Positions 45,794 through 55,179 of a stretch of 64,000 bases of DNA are shown here, piece after piece. The position numbers and the translations under genes were made by a program. The DNA lies in NCBI RefSeq assembly GCF_029894425.1, contig NZ_JARXYJ010000001.1, positions 9,258,501 to 9,322,500 on the forward strand, read 5' to 3'. Source of the DNA: Streptomyces sp. SAI-127. GTDB taxonomy: Bacteria; Actinomycetota; Actinomycetes; Streptomycetales; Streptomycetaceae. Every line of letters begins with the position of its first letter. The stretch's first letter is position 1. Under the pieces are notes generated by a model. That model was not told where the DNA came from, ran no database searches, and saw only the letters and a program-made list of their open reading frames with translations.

Positions 45794-47430
45794 AGGTCGC
45801 GGAGGCCGTCGGACGGGCCCTGTACGCGGCCGGGGTCGAGCAGGTCTTCGGCGTCGTGGGGTCCGGCAACTTCCACCTGACCAACGCCATGGTCGCGGCC
45901 GGCGCCCGCTTCGTCGCCGCCCGCCACGAGGGCGGCGCGGCGACGATGGCCGACGCGTACGCGCGCGTGAGCGGCACGGTGGCCGCCGTGAGCGTCCACC
46001 AGGGACCCGGGCTCACCAACGCGATGACGGGGATCGCCGAGGCGGCCAAGAGCCGCACACCGCTCGTCGTGGTGGCGGCCGAGGTGACCCGGCCGACCTC
46101 CAACTTCTATGTCGACCAGGAGGCGTTGGGGACGGCGGTGGGCGCGGTCCCGATGCGGGTCGCGTCGCCCGAGGACGCCGTAGGACAGGCGTGCGCGGCG
46201 GTACGACGGGCTCTGCACGAACGACGCACCGTGCTTCTCAACCTCCCCCTGGACGTACAGGCGTCCGACGCCCCCGACGATGCCCTCGCCCAGGCCGCAC
46301 CGCCACCGCTGCGAACGGCGGTCGAACCGTCCGCTGACGAAGTGGCGGCTCTGGCCCAGGTGCTGGAGCAGTCCCGGCGGCCGGTCTTCGTGGCCGGACG
46401 CGGTGCGCGCTCACCCGGGGCCCGGGACGCCCTCGAAGCCCTCGCCGAGCGCTGCGGGGCCCTGCTGGCGACCTCGGCCGTGGCGCGTGGGCTGTTCCAC
46501 GACAACCCCTGGTCGCTCGACGTGTCCGGCGGCTTCGCCTCGCCCTTGGCGGCCGAACTCATCGGCGGCGCCGACGTGATCGTCGGCTGGGGCTGTGCAC
46601 TGAACATGTGGACCATGCGGCACGGCGCCCTCATCGGTGCGGACACGACCGTGGTGCAGGTCGACGACGACCCCTCGGCACTCGGCGCCCACCGGACGCT
46701 GCGTCTCGGGGTCACCGGCGATGTCGAACTCACCGCGCGGCACGTCCTGGCGGCCCCCGGCGGGAAACGGCAGGGCCTGCGGACGCCCGTCATCGCCGAG
46801 GCCGTGGCCACGCGGGTGCGCTGGCGTGACGTGCCGTACGACGACACGAGCACCCGTGACCGGATCGACCCCCGCACGCTCAGCATCGCGCTCGACGACA
46901 TCCTCCCCGCGGAGCGGGTGATCGGCGTCGACTCCGGCAACTTCATGGGCCACCCGAGCATGTTCCTGTCGGTGCCCGACCAGGACGGCTTCTGCTTCAC
47001 GCAGGCCTACCAGTCGATCGGCCTCGGCCTCGCCACCGCGATCGGCGCGGCCCTGGCCCGCCCGGACCGGCTGCCGGTGGCCGCACTCGGCGACGGCGGC
47101 GCGCTGATGGGCGCCGCCGACCTGGACACCGTACGACGGCTCGGGCTTCCCATGGTCGTCGTCGTGTACAACGACGACGCCTACGGAGCGGAGGTGCACC
47201 ACTTCGGCCCCGACGGACACCCGCTCGACACGGTCGAGTTCCCGCCGACCGACATCGCGGCCGTGGCCCGCGGTTACGGCTTCGAGGCGGTGACCGTGCA
47301 CACCCGGACGGATCTCAAGGCCGTGGAGGACTGGGTCGCCGGGCCGCGGTCCGCCCCGCTGCTGATCGACGCCAAGGTGGTCCGGGACCGTGGGGCGTGG
47401 TGGCTGGAGGAGGCGTTCCGGGGGCACTAG
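45790..47430 (+). CDS. thiamine-diphosphate-dependent enzyme (acetolactate synthase/benzoylformate decarboxylase-like)
   Basis: 546 residues with the three-domain ThDP arrangement. The catalytic Glu47 is in AARHEGGAATMADAYAR, the central domain follows, and the cofactor motif GDGGALMGAADLDT runs to NDDAYG. It decarboxylates or ligates a 2-oxoacid. GTG 45790 overlaps the cyclase-family stop. The C-terminal segment shows no tail beyond the ThDP domain. Substrate is not predictable; pairing with a formamidase-like protein hints at a catabolic 2-oxoacid. Confidence 0.85.
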   Translation: MKVAEAVGRALYAAGVEQVFGVVGSGNFHLTNAMVAAGARFVAARHEGGAATMADAYARVSGTVAAVSVHQGPGLTNAMTGIAEAAKSRTPLVVVAAEVTRPTSNFYVDQEALGTAVGAVPMRVASPEDAVGQACAAVRRALHERRTVLLNLPLDVQASDAPDDALAQAAPPPLRTAVEPSADEVAALAQVLEQSRRPVFVAGRGARSPGARDALEALAERCGALLATSAVARGLFHDNPWSLDVSGGFASPLAAELIGGADVIVGWGCALNMWTMRHGALIGADTTVVQVDDDPSALGAHRTLRLGVTGDVELTARHVLAAPGGKRQGLRTPVIAEAVATRVRWRDVPYDDTSTRDRIDPRTLSIALDDILPAERVIGVDSGNFMGHPSMFLSVPDQDGFCFTQAYQSIGLGLATAIGAALARPDRLPVAALGDGGALMGAADLDTVRRLGLPMVVVVYNDDAYGAEVHHFGPDGHPLDTVEFPPTDIAAVARGYGFEAVTVHTRTDLKAVEDWVAGPRSAPLLIDAKVVRDRGAWWLEEAFRGH

Positions 47431-47503
47431 GCCTGAAAAAAGAAGGAGCGGGACTCCCCTTGCTGTGCCAGCCTGGCGGACCGGACCGTCCAGGGGAGCA
47501 CCG

Positions 47504-48124
47504 ATGACCGCAGGACCTCGCCTCACCCCCCTGCTGGACCAGTTCGACTGGTCCTGCGAGCGCCTGGCCGGCCGGCTCAACGGGCCGGTCATGGACAGCG
47601 GCGACGGCTCGCGGACCCCGGTCGGGGCGATGACCGACGACGAGTACCTCTGGGAGCCGGCGGCGGGCTGCTGGTCGGTCCGTAGGCGTACGGACCGACC
47701 AGCAGCCCGAGCGACCTTCCTGGCCGGGACCGGCGACTGGGGCCGGGACGCCGCGCCCCACCCGCACCCCGTTCCGCCGCCGTTCACGACCCTCGCATGG
47801 CGCCTGAGCCACCTCAGCGAGATGCTCTTCCTGCGCGCCGACCACACGTCGGGCACCCACACCCTCACCCGCGACGACTACCGTGTCAGCGGCACCGCGG
47901 CGGACGCGATCGCCGCCTTCGAGGCGGCCGCCGACGCCTGGCGCACGGCGCTGCGCGACACCGACGACACCGACCTCGACACCGTCGGCCGCTGCACCTA
48001 CCCGCACGGCAGCGACGCCGAGGAACCGTTCCTGGACATCGTGTGGTGGGTCAACCAGGAAGTCCTGCACCACGGCGCCGAGATCGCCCTGCTGCGCGAC
48101 CTGTACCGGGAACGACGGCACTGA
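47504..48124 (+). CDS. DinB-family protein
   Basis: 206 residues. WEPAAGCWSVR, TTLAWRLSHLSEMLFLRADH and the C-terminal WWVNQEVLHHGAEIALLRDLY are typical of the four-helix DinB/mycothiol-dependent transferase fold, with putative metal-binding histidines in SHLSE and HHGAE. The function is unknown; some relatives are thiol-S-transferases. ATG 47504 follows GGGGAG. The coding region contains an exceptionally long perfect inverted repeat (47665-47708). Confidence 0.78.
   Translation: MTAGPRLTPLLDQFDWSCERLAGRLNGPVMDSGDGSRTPVGAMTDDEYLWEPAAGCWSVRRRTDRPAARATFLAGTGDWGRDAAPHPHPVPPPFTTLAWRLSHLSEMLFLRADHTSGTHTLTRDDYRVSGTAADAIAAFEAAADAWRTALRDTDDTDLDTVGRCTYPHGSDAEEPFLDIVWWVNQEVLHHGAEIALLRDLYRERRH
47665..47708. 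repeat. perfect 20-bp inverted repeat inside the DinB-like gene
   Basis: GGGCTGCTGGTCGGTCCGTA (47665-47684) and its exact complement (47689-47708) flank the 4-base loop GGCG. It lies in frame and encodes part of CWSVRRRTDRPAA, just where DinB-like proteins usually vary. Confidence 0.95.
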
Positions 48125-48175
48125 CCGGCCCGGTGCGGGGCCGACGTCCCTCGCCGGCCCGTCCGAACGGCCGAA

Positions 48176-49621
48176 TCAGACCGCGGGCGCCGGATAGGTC
48201 GGGTACTCCACGCCGGTCACGTGCTGCACGACCCGGACCACCTGGCAGGAGTAGCCGAACTCGTTGTCGTACCAGAGGTAGAGGATCGCGTTGTCGCCGT
48301 CGACCTTGGTGGCACCGGCGTCGACGATCGAGGAGTGGCGCGAGCCGATGAAGTCGCTTGAGACCGCGTCGGGGGCCGTGGTGAAGTCGATCTGGCGCTT
48401 GAGCGGGGAGGTCAGGGAGACGTCCCGCAGGTGGTCGAGAACCTCCTCGCGGGTGGTCTCACGGCCCAGGCGCAGGCTCAGGATCGCGATGGAGACGTCC
48501 GGCACCGGGACCCGGATCGAGCTGCCGGTGATCGGCGCCTTGAGGTCGGGCAGCGCCTTGGCGACGGCGGAAGCGGCGCCCGTCTCCGTGATGACCATGT
48601 TGAGCGGCGCCGAACGGCCCCGGCGGTCGGCCTTGTGGTAGTTGTCCAGCAGGTTCTGGTCGTTCGTGAACGAGTGGACCGTCTCCACGTGGCCGCGCAG
48701 CACGCCGTACTCGTCGGCCATCGCCTTCAGCGGCGGCACGATCGCGTTGGTGGTGCAGGACGCGCAGGACAGGATCTGCTCGTCCGGCTTGATCGTGTCG
48801 TGGTTGACGCCGTGCACGATGTTGGGGACGTCACCCTTGCCCGGCGCGGTCAGGACGACCTTGTCGATGCCGGGGCGCAGATGCTGCGAGAGGCCCTCGC
48901 GGTCGCGCCACTTGCCGGTGTTGTCGATGAGGATGGCGTTGTTGATGCCGTACGCCGTGTAGTCGACCTCGGAGGGGTCGTTCGCGTAGATCACCTTGAT
49001 GGTGTTGCCGTTGGCGATGATCGCGCTCTCGGCCTCGTCGACGGTGATCGTGCCCTGGAACTGGCCGTGGATGGAGTCCCGGCGCAGCAGCGAGGCGCGC
49101 TTGATGATGTCCTGGTCGCCGCCCCCGCGGACCACGATCGCGCGCAGCCTGAGGCCGTTGCCGGAGCCCGCCTTCTCGATCAGCAGCCGGGCCACCAGGC
49201 GGCCGATGCGGCCGAAGCCGTAGAGGACGACGTCCCGCGGCTCACGGCGGTCGATCTTGTTGCCGCCCGTCGCGCCGGCCACGGCCTCGGCGGTGAACTC
49301 GGCCACCGACAGCCCGCGGTCGTCGGCCTGGTGGATCTCGGCGAGCCGGCCGATGTCGATCTGCGAGGGGCCGAGGTCCAGCGCCGTGAGCGCCTGGACG
49401 AAGGGCAGGGTGTCGGTGACGGAGAGCTCCTCACCGGCGATCTGCCGGGCGAACCGGTGGGTCTTGAGGATGCTGACCACCGACTTGTTCACCAGGGAAC
49501 GGCTGTGCAGCAGAACCGTTACGTCCCGCTCCCTGTGCAGCCTCCCGATCATCGGGATCATCGATTCCGCGATCTCCTCGCGGTTCTTCCAGTCGGTGAA
49601 CGAGTCGTCCTTGACAGTCAC
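48176..49621 (-). CDS. gap: glyceraldehyde-3-phosphate dehydrogenase, long form
   Basis: 481 residues. The Rossmann motif GFGRIGR is at 135-141 and the catalytic Cys289 is in SCASCTTN; the C-terminal WYDNEFGYS is intact. The first ~128 residues are an extra N-terminal domain absent from the ~335-residue glycolytic enzyme, so this belongs to the long GAPDH group. It interconverts glyceraldehyde 3-phosphate and 1,3-bisphosphoglycerate with NAD(P). GTG 49621 has only a weak AAAGAG site upstream. Confidence 0.93.
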   Translation of the reverse strand: MTVKDDSFTDWKNREEIAESMIPMIGRLHRERDVTVLLHSRSLVNKSVVSILKTHRFARQIAGEELSVTDTLPFVQALTALDLGPSQIDIGRLAEIHQADDRGLSVAEFTAEAVAGATGGNKIDRREPRDVVLYGFGRIGRLVARLLIEKAGSGNGLRLRAIVVRGGGDQDIIKRASLLRRDSIHGQFQGTITVDEAESAIIANGNTIKVIYANDPSEVDYTAYGINNAILIDNTGKWRDREGLSQHLRPGIDKVVLTAPGKGDVPNIVHGVNHDTIKPDEQILSCASCTTNAIVPPLKAMADEYGVLRGHVETVHSFTNDQNLLDNYHKADRRGRSAPLNMVITETGAASAVAKALPDLKAPITGSSIRVPVPDVSIAILSLRLGRETTREEVLDHLRDVSLTSPLKRQIDFTTAPDAVSSDFIGSRHSSIVDAGATKVDGDNAILYLWYDNEFGYSCQVVRVVQHVTGVEYPTYPAPAV

Positions 49622-49697
49622 AGAATTCTCTTTCGAGCTAGGCGGCGCTCATATGCTAACCCCCTGATGTTTTGATCGATCGTCGGGGTGTCGCAGT

Positions 49698-50927
49698 TCA
49701 CTGGCCCAGCAACCGCGGCGGTGTGACGTCCCGAACCGGCCGCAGCAGCGAGGGGTGCGCGTCGGCCACCCGTTCCTTCGTGAACGCGCCCACGATCCTG
49801 CGGGCCAGCAGCGGATCGGCGGGGAGCGTGTGCGCGGCGAACCAGCGGGCCGGCGCCGGATCGGGGGAGGGTTCGACGAACTCCGCGCCCGCGTAGTCGT
49901 CCAGCGGCGGGTCGTAGATGTAGCCGCAGACCACGTCGTGCCGCACCAGCCGCTGGACGAGCAAGTCCCGGTCGTGGACCAGGAGCGGCACCCGGAAGAG
50001 GGGGAGGGGCCCCTCGTGCGCCGTCCGGTCGCGCAGCGCAGGCGAGGCCCACGGTGTGCCCGCCAGCAGGGCGACCCCGGCCCTGCGCCGGGCCAGGTCC
50101 TCGTCGAGCCGGGCCATCCGCAGCGTCAGCTGGCCGCGGACCAGCGAGCCGTGCCGGGAACGGTAGCCGTGCAGATCGACACGGACCCACCGCTCGTACG
50201 CGGTCAGGCTCGGTGCCTCCCGCGCGGAGGCGCTGAGCCGTGGTGCGCGCAGGTCCATCCGGAACGCGTCGCGCTCCAGCAGCCCCAGACGCTCCATGGT
50301 CCGCCACACCGGGCGCACCAGATGGAGCGACCGGACGGCGGACCGGGCCAGCGGGCGCAGGGTCGTGGCCAGGTCCTCGCGCAGCCGCCCGGGGGTCAGC
50401 AGATCGTCCCGCAGCAGCTCCAGTTCCCGGCGCGTGCGCGCGTCCTCGACGGCGAGGAAACCGCCCGCCATCCCGGCCACGTGCTTGGACAGGCTGAACG
50501 CCGCCGCCTTCCCGAAGGTCCCGACCGGCTGTCCGGCCACATGGCTGCCGATCGCGTGCGCCGCGTCCTCGAACAGCGGGATCCCCAACTGCTCGCAGCG
50601 GCGCCGCAGTTCGAGGACCCGGTCGGGCACGCCGTACAGGTTGGTGGTCAGGACCGCGTCCACATTGCGCCAGGTCGACTCCGGTACGGCGGCCGGGTCG
50701 ATGTTGCCGTCCCACACGGACACGGGGGCCTGCACGGGGCGCAGCCCGGCCGCGAGGACCACGAACAGGATCACGTCGTCGTTCACCGGTGACATCAGCA
50801 CCCGCGCGCCCGGCCGGCACCAGCGCCTGAGCGCCAGGTACAGGGCCAGCCGGGCCGAGGGCGTGTAGACGCACTCGCGTCCCAGTCGCCGGGTCATCGT
50901 CGCGGACAGCCGCGAGCCATAGGGCAT
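49698..50927 (-). CDS. DegT/DnrJ/EryC1/StrS-family aminotransferase-like protein
   Basis: 409 residues of fold-type I PLP architecture. Asp121 in LFEDAAHAIGS would bind the pyridine nitrogen and Lys148 in FSLSKHVAG is the Schiff-base lysine, followed by the GGF turn. These enzymes usually aminate nucleotide-linked keto-sugars. ATG 50927 follows CAAGGGG; a longer frame lacks a ribosome site. The adjacent GNAT/FemAB-like gene on the same strand suggests a small surface-polysaccharide or cell-envelope set. Confidence 0.83.
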   Translation of the reverse strand: MPYGSRLSATMTRRLGRECVYTPSARLALYLALRRWCRPGARVLMSPVNDDVILFVVLAAGLRPVQAPVSVWDGNIDPAAVPESTWRNVDAVLTTNLYGVPDRVLELRRRCEQLGIPLFEDAAHAIGSHVAGQPVGTFGKAAAFSLSKHVAGMAGGFLAVEDARTRRELELLRDDLLTPGRLREDLATTLRPLARSAVRSLHLVRPVWRTMERLGLLERDAFRMDLRAPRLSASAREAPSLTAYERWVRVDLHGYRSRHGSLVRGQLTLRMARLDEDLARRRAGVALLAGTPWASPALRDRTAHEGPLPLFRVPLLVHDRDLLVQRLVRHDVVCGYIYDPPLDDYAGAEFVEPSPDPAPARWFAAHTLPADPLLARRIVGAFTKERVADAHPSLLRPVRDVTPPRLLGQ

Positions 50928-51020
50928 CGGCACCCCTTGTGTCGATGGGCCACGGAAGGACCGTGGAGGAGAACACACGTCGGCGCCACCTCCCGCGGGA
51001 ACCGGAGGTGAGCGGGTTCG

Positions 51021-52163
51021 TCAGCTCGCCAGCGGTCCCGCGCTGTCGGAGTCCGAACGGTGCCCGGAGGTGCGCAGGGTGCCGACGGTCTTCAGGAGTC
51101 GGTCGGCGGGCTCGCGCAGGGCCGGGTGGGCGTTGACCGTGTTGCGCAGACCCCGCACGGGCCGGCGCCACAGACGGTGTGCCGTCGCGACCGGGTGGGG
51201 ACGGGTGGCGAACCCTTCCGCCACCCGCAGCTCACGGGTCTTGAGCCAGTCCTTCCACTCCTTGTCGCCGCGTCCCATGTCCATGAGCCGCGCCCCGCGC
51301 CGGCCCGCCGCCTCGGCCATCCGCAGATGCATGATCAGACCGGGGGAGTAGTAGCGCAGCTCGGGGTCGTACGCGGTGAACCAGGGCGCGAACACCGTGC
51401 GCGAGGTGGGCCCGAAGTGCGCGGCCACCGGCCGGTCACCGGCGTACACGACCGAAAGGATCCCGGTGAAGTGCTCCTCGCGGACCTGGAAGAGGTCCTC
51501 CACCAGGTTCACGATCCACGGCCGCGCGAACCGGTCCATCCGGCCCGTGCGGCGGTACTGGGCGGACTTCCACTGCATCAGTGTGCGCAGTGCCCTCGGG
51601 TCGCGCTCGTCGAACACGAACCGCATCTCACCCAGGTCGCGCGTGAGCCGGCGCTCCTTCTTGAGGGTCGTCTTGGCGAGCCCCGGGTACGCGCCGCGCA
51701 GCCACTCCGGGTAACTGTCGCTGCCGACCTTGAGATCGATCACCGGGGAGGCGAACGTCCCGGTGACATAGGGGGCGAAGGGCGCCTGCTCCTCGACGAG
51801 GTGGTCGAACTCGAACACCGAGAGCCGGCACGCCTTCAGCAGTGCCCGGGCGTCCCAGGTGAACCCGGGGCGGTGCACGAGGCCCTGGCAGTCGGAGAGT
51901 CCGAGTCCGATGGCACGGCCGACGCCGAAGGAACCCCGTTCGTACGGGAGGAAGCCCACGGCCTCTCCGCGCTGGTGCAGCACCGCCACCCGGGCGCCGC
52001 CGCGGCGGTGTCTGCCGATCCCGGCCGCGAACTCCGGTGCCAGGAACGGGTTGGCGTACTCGGGCGACTCGTCCATCGCCCGGTGCCAGGCCTTGCGGAG
52101 CGAGGTGCCGAGCTCTTCGGGTCTGTGGATCGTTATGTCCGTGTCACTGCTCATGGATCGCAT
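51021..52163 (-). CDS. GNAT/FemAB-like acyltransferase (CelD/BcsL type)
   Basis: 380 residues. KTTLKKERRLTRDLGEMRFVF in the middle and GILSVVYAGDRPVAAHFGPTS with YYSPGLIMHLRMAEAAGRRGARLMDMGRGDKEWK toward the C-terminus match the Acetyltransf_6 fold of exopolysaccharide and cellulose clusters. It is probably a cytosolic acyl or aminoacyl transferase acting on a sugar or lipid-linked intermediate. ATG 52163 follows GGGGGGAA; a second ATG at 52154 is possible. It lies 93 bases upstream of the aminotransferase gene. Confidence 0.78.
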   Translation of the reverse strand: MRSMSSDTDITIHRPEELGTSLRKAWHRAMDESPEYANPFLAPEFAAGIGRHRRGGARVAVLHQRGEAVGFLPYERGSFGVGRAIGLGLSDCQGLVHRPGFTWDARALLKACRLSVFEFDHLVEEQAPFAPYVTGTFASPVIDLKVGSDSYPEWLRGAYPGLAKTTLKKERRLTRDLGEMRFVFDERDPRALRTLMQWKSAQYRRTGRMDRFARPWIVNLVEDLFQVREEHFTGILSVVYAGDRPVAAHFGPTSRTVFAPWFTAYDPELRYYSPGLIMHLRMAEAAGRRGARLMDMGRGDKEWKDWLKTRELRVAEGFATRPHPVATAHRLWRRPVRGLRNTVNAHPALREPADRLLKTVGTLRTSGHRSDSDSAGPLAS

Positions 52164-52323
52164 GGGCGACCGTTCCCCCCAATTCCCCCCACGACGCGGC
52201 GTCCGCGTCCCGCCGATCGAAATGTCGGCAAGGACCAAACGTCGCCAAACAGTACGCATGCTGTCAAGGGTGTCTGCCGTAACGGAAGAGTGCGGATCGG
52301 ATACTCCTGGTTCCCGAAACCGG

Positions 52324-52971
52324 TCAAGGCAGCAGCCGTCGTTCCTTGGCGACGGCCACCGCGCCCGCCCGGGTCTCGACGCCCAACTTGCCGTAGATCC
52401 GACCCAGATGGGTCTTGACCGTCGCCTCGCTGATGAACAGGGCGCGGGCGATCTCCCGATTGCCGAGGCCACGGGCGAGCTGCGCGAGGATCTCGTGCTC
52501 CCGCGCGGACAGGGCGGGGCGCGGGCTGCGCAGCCGGGTCAGCAGCCGGTCGGCCACCGGGGCGGACAGCGTGCTGCGTCCGGACGCGGCGTCGCGGATC
52601 GCCGTGAACAACTCCTCGGGCTGCTCGGCCTTGAGGAGATAGCCCGTGGCGCCCGCCTCGATGGCCCGGGTGATGTCGGCGTCCGTGTCGAACATGGTGA
52701 GCACCAGCACGCGGGGACCTCGAGCGCCTCCCGCCGTCAGCTGCCGGATGGCCGTCACCCCGTCCATGCCGTCGTCCAGTTGAAGATCCATCAGTACGAC
52801 ATCGGGGCCCAGGTGGGCCGCCATGGCGAGCGCCTCCTCACCGGTGGCCGCCTCCCCGACCACGTCGATGCCGTCCGCGCTGGCGAGCAGGGCCCGCAGT
52901 CCGGCGCGTACGACGGCATGGTCGTCGCAGAGCAGGAGCCGGACGGGGGACGAGGGCGGCGACGTACTCAC
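52324..52971 (-). CDS. NarL/LuxR-type response regulator
   Basis: 215 residues. The receiver domain (10-130) has the acidic pair in LLCDDH, phospho-acceptor Asp62 in VVLMDLQ and Lys in YLLKAEQP. The C-terminal LuxR helix-turn-helix is LSAREHEILAQLARGLGNRE to ATVKTHLGRIYGKL. GTG 52971 overlaps the kinase stop (GTGA), so this is its cognate regulator. Targets are unknown; the same-strand genes downstream (52163 leftward) are candidates. Confidence 0.94.
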   Translation of the reverse strand: MSTSPPSSPVRLLLCDDHAVVRAGLRALLASADGIDVVGEAATGEEALAMAAHLGPDVVLMDLQLDDGMDGVTAIRQLTAGGARGPRVLVLTMFDTDADITRAIEAGATGYLLKAEQPEELFTAIRDAASGRSTLSAPVADRLLTRLRSPRPALSAREHEILAQLARGLGNREIARALFISEATVKTHLGRIYGKLGVETRAGAVAVAKERRLLP

Positions 52972-54182
52972 AGGGTGGTCTCCTTGACAGCGGGCGGGAC
53001 AGCGAGCGGGACGGCGACCGAGACCACGGTGCCCTCTCCCGGCGTGGACTCCACGGTGAGCCCGCCACCGGCCTGGCGGGCCCGGATCCGCATGGCGGGA
53101 AGCCCGTGCCCACGCGTCGACGACCCGGACCCCCGGGCCTCGGTGCGCTCGAACCCCCGCCCGTTGTCCGCGACATCCAGCGAGACCTGATCGTCCAGCC
53201 ACGTGAGCGTGAGCGCGGCCCGGGTCGCCGCCGCATGCTCCCGTACGTTGGCCAGCGCGCCCTGGGCGATCCGCAGCAGCGCCCCCGCCACCCGCTCCGG
53301 CAGCGGACCCGGATCCCCCTCGAGCCGGAACTCCACGGTCAGCCCCGGGCCGCTCTCGCGCCGGGCGAGTGCGCCGAGGGCCTCGGCGAGGGAACGCTCC
53401 GCGAGGTCCGCGGGAGCCAGGTCGTGCACGAAGCGGCGGGCCTCGGCGAGGCTGTGCGAGGTGATCTCCGCCGCCGCCCGGACATGTTCCCGGGCCGCGT
53501 CCCGGTCCGAGCCCCACACCCGCTCCGCGGCCTGGAGCAGCATCCGCTGACTGGAAAGCCCCTGCGCGAGGGTGTCGTGGATCTCCGCGGACAGCCGCTG
53601 GCGCTCCGCCAGGACACCGGCCCGCCGTTCGGTGGCGGCGAGTTCGTGCCGGGTGCGCACCAGGTCCTCGATCAGAACGCGCTGCCGGGCCCCCTGCCGT
53701 TGCAGATGTACCAGTACGGCGGTGGCGACCGCGGCGACGGCCGGCGGGGCCACCACCATGTTCGGGTTGAGCGGCCCGTCGGCCACCCGTATCTCCGAGA
53801 CCACGACCAGAGCCGTGAGCACGGCCGCCGCGGGCACCGCGATCCTCGGCGGCAGGGCGTGCAGTCCGGCGAACAACAGGGGCATCACACACCAGGTGGC
53901 GCTCGGCGCGAGGACCAGCAGGACGACCCAGACGGCGGTGGCCGAGCCCAGCCAGACCAGATGGCGCCGGGTGGGCGGCAGTCCCGGGCGGGGCGGCGGG
54001 GCCACCAGATGCCCGAGGACGTACAGCACACAGAAGAAGGCGAACAACGCCACCACCCAGCCGGTGCGCGCTCCGCCCTGGTCGCGGGTCAGGAAGCGGG
54101 CGAACGACGAGCCGAGCAGCAGGAAGAACGCGCCGTGCACGATCGCGCCAAGCCAGCGCTCGTCCGGATCGGAGTGGTTCAT
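52968..54182 (-). CDS. two-component sensor histidine kinase (NarX/DesK type)
   Basis: 404 residues. About five to six N-terminal transmembrane helices, a short coiled region and a HisKA_3 domain with His202 in EIHDTLAQGLSS, then an HATPase domain with DNGRGF and GHGLPAMR. No extracellular sensor domain is present, so it probably senses a membrane-associated signal. ATG 54182 lies 159 bases from the divergent methyltransferase gene. Confidence 0.93.
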   Translation of the reverse strand: MNHSDPDERWLGAIVHGAFFLLLGSSFARFLTRDQGGARTGWVVALFAFFCVLYVLGHLVAPPPRPGLPPTRRHLVWLGSATAVWVVLLVLAPSATWCVMPLLFAGLHALPPRIAVPAAAVLTALVVVSEIRVADGPLNPNMVVAPPAVAAVATAVLVHLQRQGARQRVLIEDLVRTRHELAATERRAGVLAERQRLSAEIHDTLAQGLSSQRMLLQAAERVWGSDRDAAREHVRAAAEITSHSLAEARRFVHDLAPADLAERSLAEALGALARRESGPGLTVEFRLEGDPGPLPERVAGALLRIAQGALANVREHAAATRAALTLTWLDDQVSLDVADNGRGFERTEARGSGSSTRGHGLPAMRIRARQAGGGLTVESTPGEGTVVSVAVPLAVPPAVKETTL

Positions 54183-54341
54183 GCTCCGTGTCTAACGTGC
54201 CGGACGGAGGATCGCATCAACCGATCGGCTGACATGCCGGTCGCCCGAAACTCTCCGCGGCGGGAGCTCGTTGGCCGAGCCGGAGGCCCGGCTTCCGCAC
54301 TGAGGCTGGGAGCAGAGCGACGACCTGCGAAAGGCCTCACG

Positions 54342-55127
54342 ATGCCCGCCAAGAACCTCACCGCCAACCGCGCCGCCCTCGGCCACCGCGTCGGCTACGC
54401 CCTGCGTCACCCCGACCGCGTGCCCCGCCATGTGGCCCGCGCCGCCCGCGACCTGTGGCTGCGCCGCCGGTACCCGGACCACATCTCCTACTACCGCGCC
54501 GTGATGCGCTCCGACACCCGGGCCGATCCGGACGCGGCCGTCGGCAGCCGCAACCGGGAGCGCTGGCTGGCGCTCGGGGCGATGCAGTTCGACTACCTCC
54601 TCGGCCACGGGCTGCGCCCCGAGCACCGCATGCTGGAGATCGGCTGCGGCAACCTGCGCGGCGGCTGGCGGTTCATCCGACACCTGGAGCCCGGGCACTA
54701 CCACGGCATCGACATCTCGCCCGACATCCTCTTCGCCGCGCAGGACACGATCGTCGACATGTCGCTTCAGAAGCGGCTGCCGAACCTGACCCCGGTGCGC
54801 GACCTGACGCTGCGGTTCCTGCCGGACGCCCACTTCGACGTCGTCCACGCGCACAGCGTCTTCTCGCACTCGCCGCTCCCGGTGATCGAGGAGTGTCTGG
54901 CCAACGTCGGCCGGGTGCTCGCCCCGGGCGGCTGGTTCGACTTCACCTTCGACCGCACCGAGGGCGAGGAGCACCACGTGCTCCGGGAGGACTTCTACTA
55001 CCGCGTCGAGACGCTCGTCGAGCTGGCCGGGAAGCATGGCCTGCGGGCCCGGTTCATGGAGGACTGGGAGGAACTCCCGCACGGCCAGTCCAAGATCCGG
55101 GTGACCCACGGGGAGGCGAGCCGGTGA
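54342..55127 (+). CDS. SAM-dependent class I methyltransferase
   Basis: 261 residues. Motif I is MLEIGCGNLRGG (97-108), followed by YHGIDIS with the acidic residue for the ribose and FDVVHAHSVFSH. It resembles the methyltransferase type 11/12 group. ATG 54342 follows GAAAGG. It is an isolated gene between a two-component system and a TOPRIM protein, and its substrate cannot be inferred. Confidence 0.85.
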   Translation: MPAKNLTANRAALGHRVGYALRHPDRVPRHVARAARDLWLRRRYPDHISYYRAVMRSDTRADPDAAVGSRNRERWLALGAMQFDYLLGHGLRPEHRMLEIGCGNLRGGWRFIRHLEPGHYHGIDISPDILFAAQDTIVDMSLQKRLPNLTPVRDLTLRFLPDAHFDVVHAHSVFSHSPLPVIEECLANVGRVLAPGGWFDFTFDRTEGEEHHVLREDFYYRVETLVELAGKHGLRARFMEDWEELPHGQSKIRVTHGEASR

Positions 55128-55179
55128 GGCCGGCGGAAATTGCCTGTCGCCGGGGCCGGTGAGGGCACAGACTCCTCCC

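Noticed and set aside
52968..55127. Long forward frame 53106-55127 as a single protein
   Set aside because: Its first part is antisense to the histidine kinase; only the segment from ATG 54342 has methyltransferase motifs and a ribosome site.
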